Shown here in pieces: positions 4,574 through 7,023 of a stretch of DNA of 7,023 nucleotides. Both the position numbers and the translations under genes were made by a program. The notes under the pieces were generated by a model that saw only the letters and a list, made by a program, of their open reading frames with translations, was not told the origin of the DNA and made no database searches. The stretch's first letter is position 1; every line of letters starts with the position of its first letter. Source of the stretch: Caldithrix sp. RBG_13_44_9 (lineage in GTDB: Bacteria; Calditrichota; Calditrichia; RBG-13-44-9); NCBI GenBank assembly GCA_001771055.1, contig MESS01000035.1, forward strand, positions 9,345 through 16,367. Direction: 5' to 3'.

Positions 4574-7023
4574 ATGAAATATTTCCGATTGATGTACATC
4601 TGTGCAATTTTTTTTGGTTTACCGCTGGAGAATCTATGGCCGGCTACCAATGAAGATTGTTTGATGTGCCATTCCGATCCGGAATTGACCGCTGAAAGAC
4701 GCGGACGCACTATTTCATTATTTGTCGATGCGAAAAAATATGGATTATCAGTGCACCGGGAGCAGGATTGCATCAGTTGTCACCCCGATGCCGATGTGGA
4801 AGAATTTCCTCATCCCGAAAGGCTGGAGCTTGTCAACTGCGGTAATTGCCATAGCGATGCCGATGAGGAATTTTATGCCGGCATCCATGGTATGGCATTG
4901 AAAAGAGGTGCACCCTATGCCCCTACCTGCAAGGAATGTCACGGAGAACATGATATCCTGCCACCCTCTAATGTAGAGTCACGAACCTATAAGATGAATA
5001 TCCCACTCCTGTGCGGCAAATGTCACCGCGAGGATGCTCCGGTGGCCCGAATTTATAATATCCCGGAGAAGGATATCTTAACCAACTACACCGAGAGTAT
5101 TCATGGAGAGGGACTATTTAAGCAGGGATTAATTGTTACTGCCACCTGCAATGATTGTCACGGCAACCACCTGGTGCTTCCGCATACCAGTCCGCGTTCT
5201 ACTATTTCTGCCAACAATATTGCTCAGACCTGCATGAAATGTCATGCCCGGATCGAACAAGTGCACACCAAAGTGATCCGGGGCGAGTTATGGGAGAGTG
5301 AACCTGGCGCCATTCCTGCTTGCACTGATTGTCATCCGCCCCATCGGGTGAATGTCACCAATCTGGTGATTCGGACCTCCGATAGGGAATGCTTGCAATG
5401 CCATAATAATCCAAACATCCACAAAATGGTGGATGGGCAGAAAGTATCCCTAGCGGTTAAGCAGGACGATATTCAAAGCTCAATGCACAAGAATATTCCC
5501 TGCGTCAAGTGCCATTCTGATATTACAGTGGGACATAAACGACCCTGCGATACGGTCGGGCGGGTGGATTGTTCAAAATGCCATGCCCAGATTGCTGAAG
5601 ATTATTTTGGTAGTGAACATGGCAAAGCTTATTTTGAAAAAGATCCCTCCGCACCTTACTGTTCTGATTGTCACGGTAAACATACCATCTTATCGCGACT
5701 GGATGAAAATGATCGTACATATCGCAGTAAAATTCCGGAGCTGTGTGGAGATTGTCATGAAAAATTAACCCAAACCGCCCGGCTGGTGACCAGTCAGGGG
5801 CATATACTGGTGGATTATTCTAAAAGTGTGCACGGCCTAGGATTAGTCAAAAAAGGCTTACTGCCCAGTGCAATATGCACCGACTGCCACAGTACCCATT
5901 ATATTCTCAAAAGCAAAGACGAACGGTCATCTACTCATTTTAGAAATGTACCAGCTACTTGTGCGACCTGTCACCGCGGGATCTATAACGATTTTGCCAC
6001 CAGCATACACAGTCCCCTGGTAAGTAAGACCGAACATAAGTTACCCAATTGTGAAGATTGCCATTCCGCTCATCGAATAAGGGAGATAGAGCAGGATAAA
6101 TTTTTAACTGAAGTGACTGATCAGTGTGGGTCCTGCCATAAGGACTTATCCGAAACTTACCAGCAAACCATGCATGGTAAAACTTATACTCTGGGCTACT
6201 TGCAGGCCGCCAGGTGTTCGGACTGCCATGGTGCACATAGTATCAGAGGAATTGATGATCCGGAATCGGCGGTCGGTTTTAAGAATGTGGTGGCAACCTG
6301 TAAAAAATGTCACCCGGATGCTAACCGCCGCTTCACCGGTTATCTTACTCATGCCACTCATCATGATAAGATCAAATATCCAACCCTGCATTTTACTTTC
6401 TGGGCCATGACTTCGCTGTTGATTGGAGTTTTTTCGTTTTTCGGTCTGCACACTCTGTTGTGGCTGCCCAGATCATTCAAACATCTGAAAGAGAAACGGC
6501 AGCATAAAGTAGTTCATCAGAGATATTATATTCAGCGGTTTACTCCGGTTCAACGATTGACCCATATTTTTGTTATCCTCAGTTTTGTTGCTCTGGCTTT
6601 CACCGGGATGATGTTGAAATTTGCTTCCATGCCCTGGGCCCAGACTCTCTCCTCTTTTCTGGGAGGTGTTGAAGAAGCCGGAAATATCCATCGCTTCGCG
6701 GCCATTATCACCTTTGGATATTTTATCTCGCACCTCATTTCCGTGATTCGCCTGAAAATTAAAACCAGGGCCAGCTGGCGGCAGATGCTATTTGGTGCGA
6801 ATTCCATGATGTTTAATAAAAAGGACCTGCAAGATTTTGTGGGTACTGTGAAGTGGTTCTTAGGTTTTGGTCCCCGTCCGCAATATGGGCGATGGACTTA
6901 CTGGGAGAAGTTCGACTATTTTGCAGTGTTTTGGGGAGTTTTTATTATTGGTTTTTCTGGATTGATGCTGTGGTTTCCGGAATTCTTTACCCACTTTTTA
7001 CCGGGGTGGCTCATTAATGTGGC
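4574..7023 (+). CDS. 19-heme cytochrome c fused to a membrane cytochrome b domain (CbcL-like; 3' end outside window)
   Basis: The 816 visible residues begin with a short signal peptide (hydrophobic 6-18, likely cleavage after LWPA, residue 24). Nineteen CxxCH heme sites follow, with first Cys at 29, 66, 89, 119, 147, 192, 220, 250, 273, 310, 333, 363, 391, 435, 463, 493, 518, 548 and 576. Residues 1-600 contain 26 further His, enough for bis-His ligation of every heme. A membrane segment (604-631, ending FGLHTLLWLPR) leads into a FdnI/HydC-like b-type domain with segments about 660-681, 703-726 and 783-803. H664 and H706 or H720 are likely b-heme ligands; the remaining ligands should lie beyond the edge. 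Basic loops (632-655, 725-736) fall on the cytoplasmic side, putting the c-hemes in the periplasm. Geobacter CbcL has this fusion with nine c-hemes and passes electrons from menaquinol outward; the same role here, or the reverse direction, is inference. The gene is divergent from the phosphatase gene. Confidence 0.93.
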   Translation, partial: MKYFRLMYICAIFFGLPLENLWPATNEDCLMCHSDPELTAERRGRTISLFVDAKKYGLSVHREQDCISCHPDADVEEFPHPERLELVNCGNCHSDADEEFYAGIHGMALKRGAPYAPTCKECHGEHDILPPSNVESRTYKMNIPLLCGKCHREDAPVARIYNIPEKDILTNYTESIHGEGLFKQGLIVTATCNDCHGNHLVLPHTSPRSTISANNIAQTCMKCHARIEQVHTKVIRGELWESEPGAIPACTDCHPPHRVNVTNLVIRTSDRECLQCHNNPNIHKMVDGQKVSLAVKQDDIQSSMHKNIPCVKCHSDITVGHKRPCDTVGRVDCSKCHAQIAEDYFGSEHGKAYFEKDPSAPYCSDCHGKHTILSRLDENDRTYRSKIPELCGDCHEKLTQTARLVTSQGHILVDYSKSVHGLGLVKKGLLPSAICTDCHSTHYILKSKDERSSTHFRNVPATCATCHRGIYNDFATSIHSPLVSKTEHKLPNCEDCHSAHRIREIEQDKFLTEVTDQCGSCHKDLSETYQQTMHGKTYTLGYLQAARCSDCHGAHSIRGIDDPESAVGFKNVVATCKKCHPDANRRFTGYLTHATHHDKIKYPTLHFTFWAMTSLLIGVFSFFGLHTLLWLPRSFKHLKEKRQHKVVHQRYYIQRFTPVQRLTHIFVILSFVALAFTGMMLKFASMPWAQTLSSFLGGVEEAGNIHRFAAIITFGYFISHLISVIRLKIKTRASWRQMLFGANSMMFNKKDLQDFVGTVKWFLGFGPRPQYGRWTYWEKFDYFAVFWGVFIIGFSGLMLWFPEFFTHFLPGWLINV
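4658..5389 (+). repeat. Octaheme module 1 of a tandem internal duplication (residues 29-272)
   Basis: This part of the cytochrome gene carries hemes 1-8. Each heme has a counterpart 243-244 residues later: Cys 29/273, 66/310, 89/333, 119/363, 147/391, 192/435, 220/463, 250/493. Hand alignment of residues 119-151 with 363-395 gives 17 identities in 33 without gaps, and 173-224 with 416-467 gives 22 in 52, including non-heme residues such as RTY, IP.LCG and S.HG.GL.K.GL. Confidence 0.85.
5390..6124 (+). repeat. Octaheme module 2 of the tandem internal duplication (residues 273-517)
   Basis: This part carries hemes 9-16, in register with module 1 (offset 244 for the first five hemes, 243 for the next three, one net residue lost between hemes 13 and 14). 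Heme 17 (C518) then restarts the pattern at offset 245 from heme 9, and hemes 18-19 complete one more di-heme unit before the membrane domain. Module 2 has an extra cysteine (C325) between hemes 10 and 11 that module 1 lacks. Confidence 0.85.

Noticed and set aside
4589..4603. Lipoprotein signal (Cys at residue 10 of the cytochrome)
   Set aside because: The Cys sits too early, inside the hydrophobic stretch, after only nine residues and without a proper lipobox; an ordinary signal peptide ending near residue 24 fits better.
4658..6313. CRISPR or DNA-level tandem array suggested by regularly spaced TG(C/T)-CA(C/T) motifs
   Set aside because: The periodicity comes from CxxCH codons in an open reading frame; the DNA between motifs is not identical and the spacing is irregular.
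5955..6451. Overlapping minus- and plus-strand open frames within the cytochrome gene
   Set aside because: The plus-strand frame with regular CxxCH motifs explains this stretch fully; the others are shadows.

Overview
The window reads as chromosomal DNA of a Gram-negative bacterium with a respiratory, probably anaerobic, lifestyle. It is moderately AT-rich, with very AT-rich intergenic gaps. The best clue is a very large multiheme c-type cytochrome fused to a membrane b-type cytochrome. This architecture is known from metal-reducing and extracellular-electron-transfer bacteria (Geobacter CbcL is the named reference) and, as I recall, from FCB-type lineages such as Ignavibacteria and Calditrichota. 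I cannot place the organism more precisely from sequence alone.

Layout. Positions 1-1347 (minus strand) hold the first 449 codons of acetyl-CoA synthetase (acs), whose 3' end lies off the left edge. Positions 1348-1720 are a 373-base gap with candidate acs promoters and one perfect inverted repeat. Positions 1721-4312 (minus) encode an 863-residue membrane protein: nine N-terminal membrane segments, a periplasmic region of about 220 residues, a tenth membrane segment, a HAMP linker and a SpoIIE/RsbU-type PP2C serine phosphatase domain. It starts at TTG. Positions 4313-4573 are a divergent promoter region with a good sigma70-like promoter facing right. Positions 4574-7023 (plus) encode at least 816 residues of a 19-heme cytochrome c fused to a cytochrome b domain, running off the right edge.

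Main discovery. The heme domain of the cytochrome is an internal tandem duplication. Hemes 1-8 and hemes 9-16 are two octaheme modules in register at offsets of 243-244 residues, followed by three further hemes (17-19) and the membrane domain. It looks like a CbcL-type quinol-linked cytochrome whose periplasmic wire was extended by one whole eight-heme block.

How the genes may work together (inference). Acs would activate acetate to acetyl-CoA for oxidation. Electrons reaching the quinone pool could leave through the b domain into the multiheme periplasmic wire. The divergently transcribed phosphatase has the architecture of an input module for a partner-switching cascade (anti-sigma-factor antagonist dephosphorylation) and could tie gene expression to a periplasmic or membrane signal, but no antagonist or anti-sigma gene is visible here.
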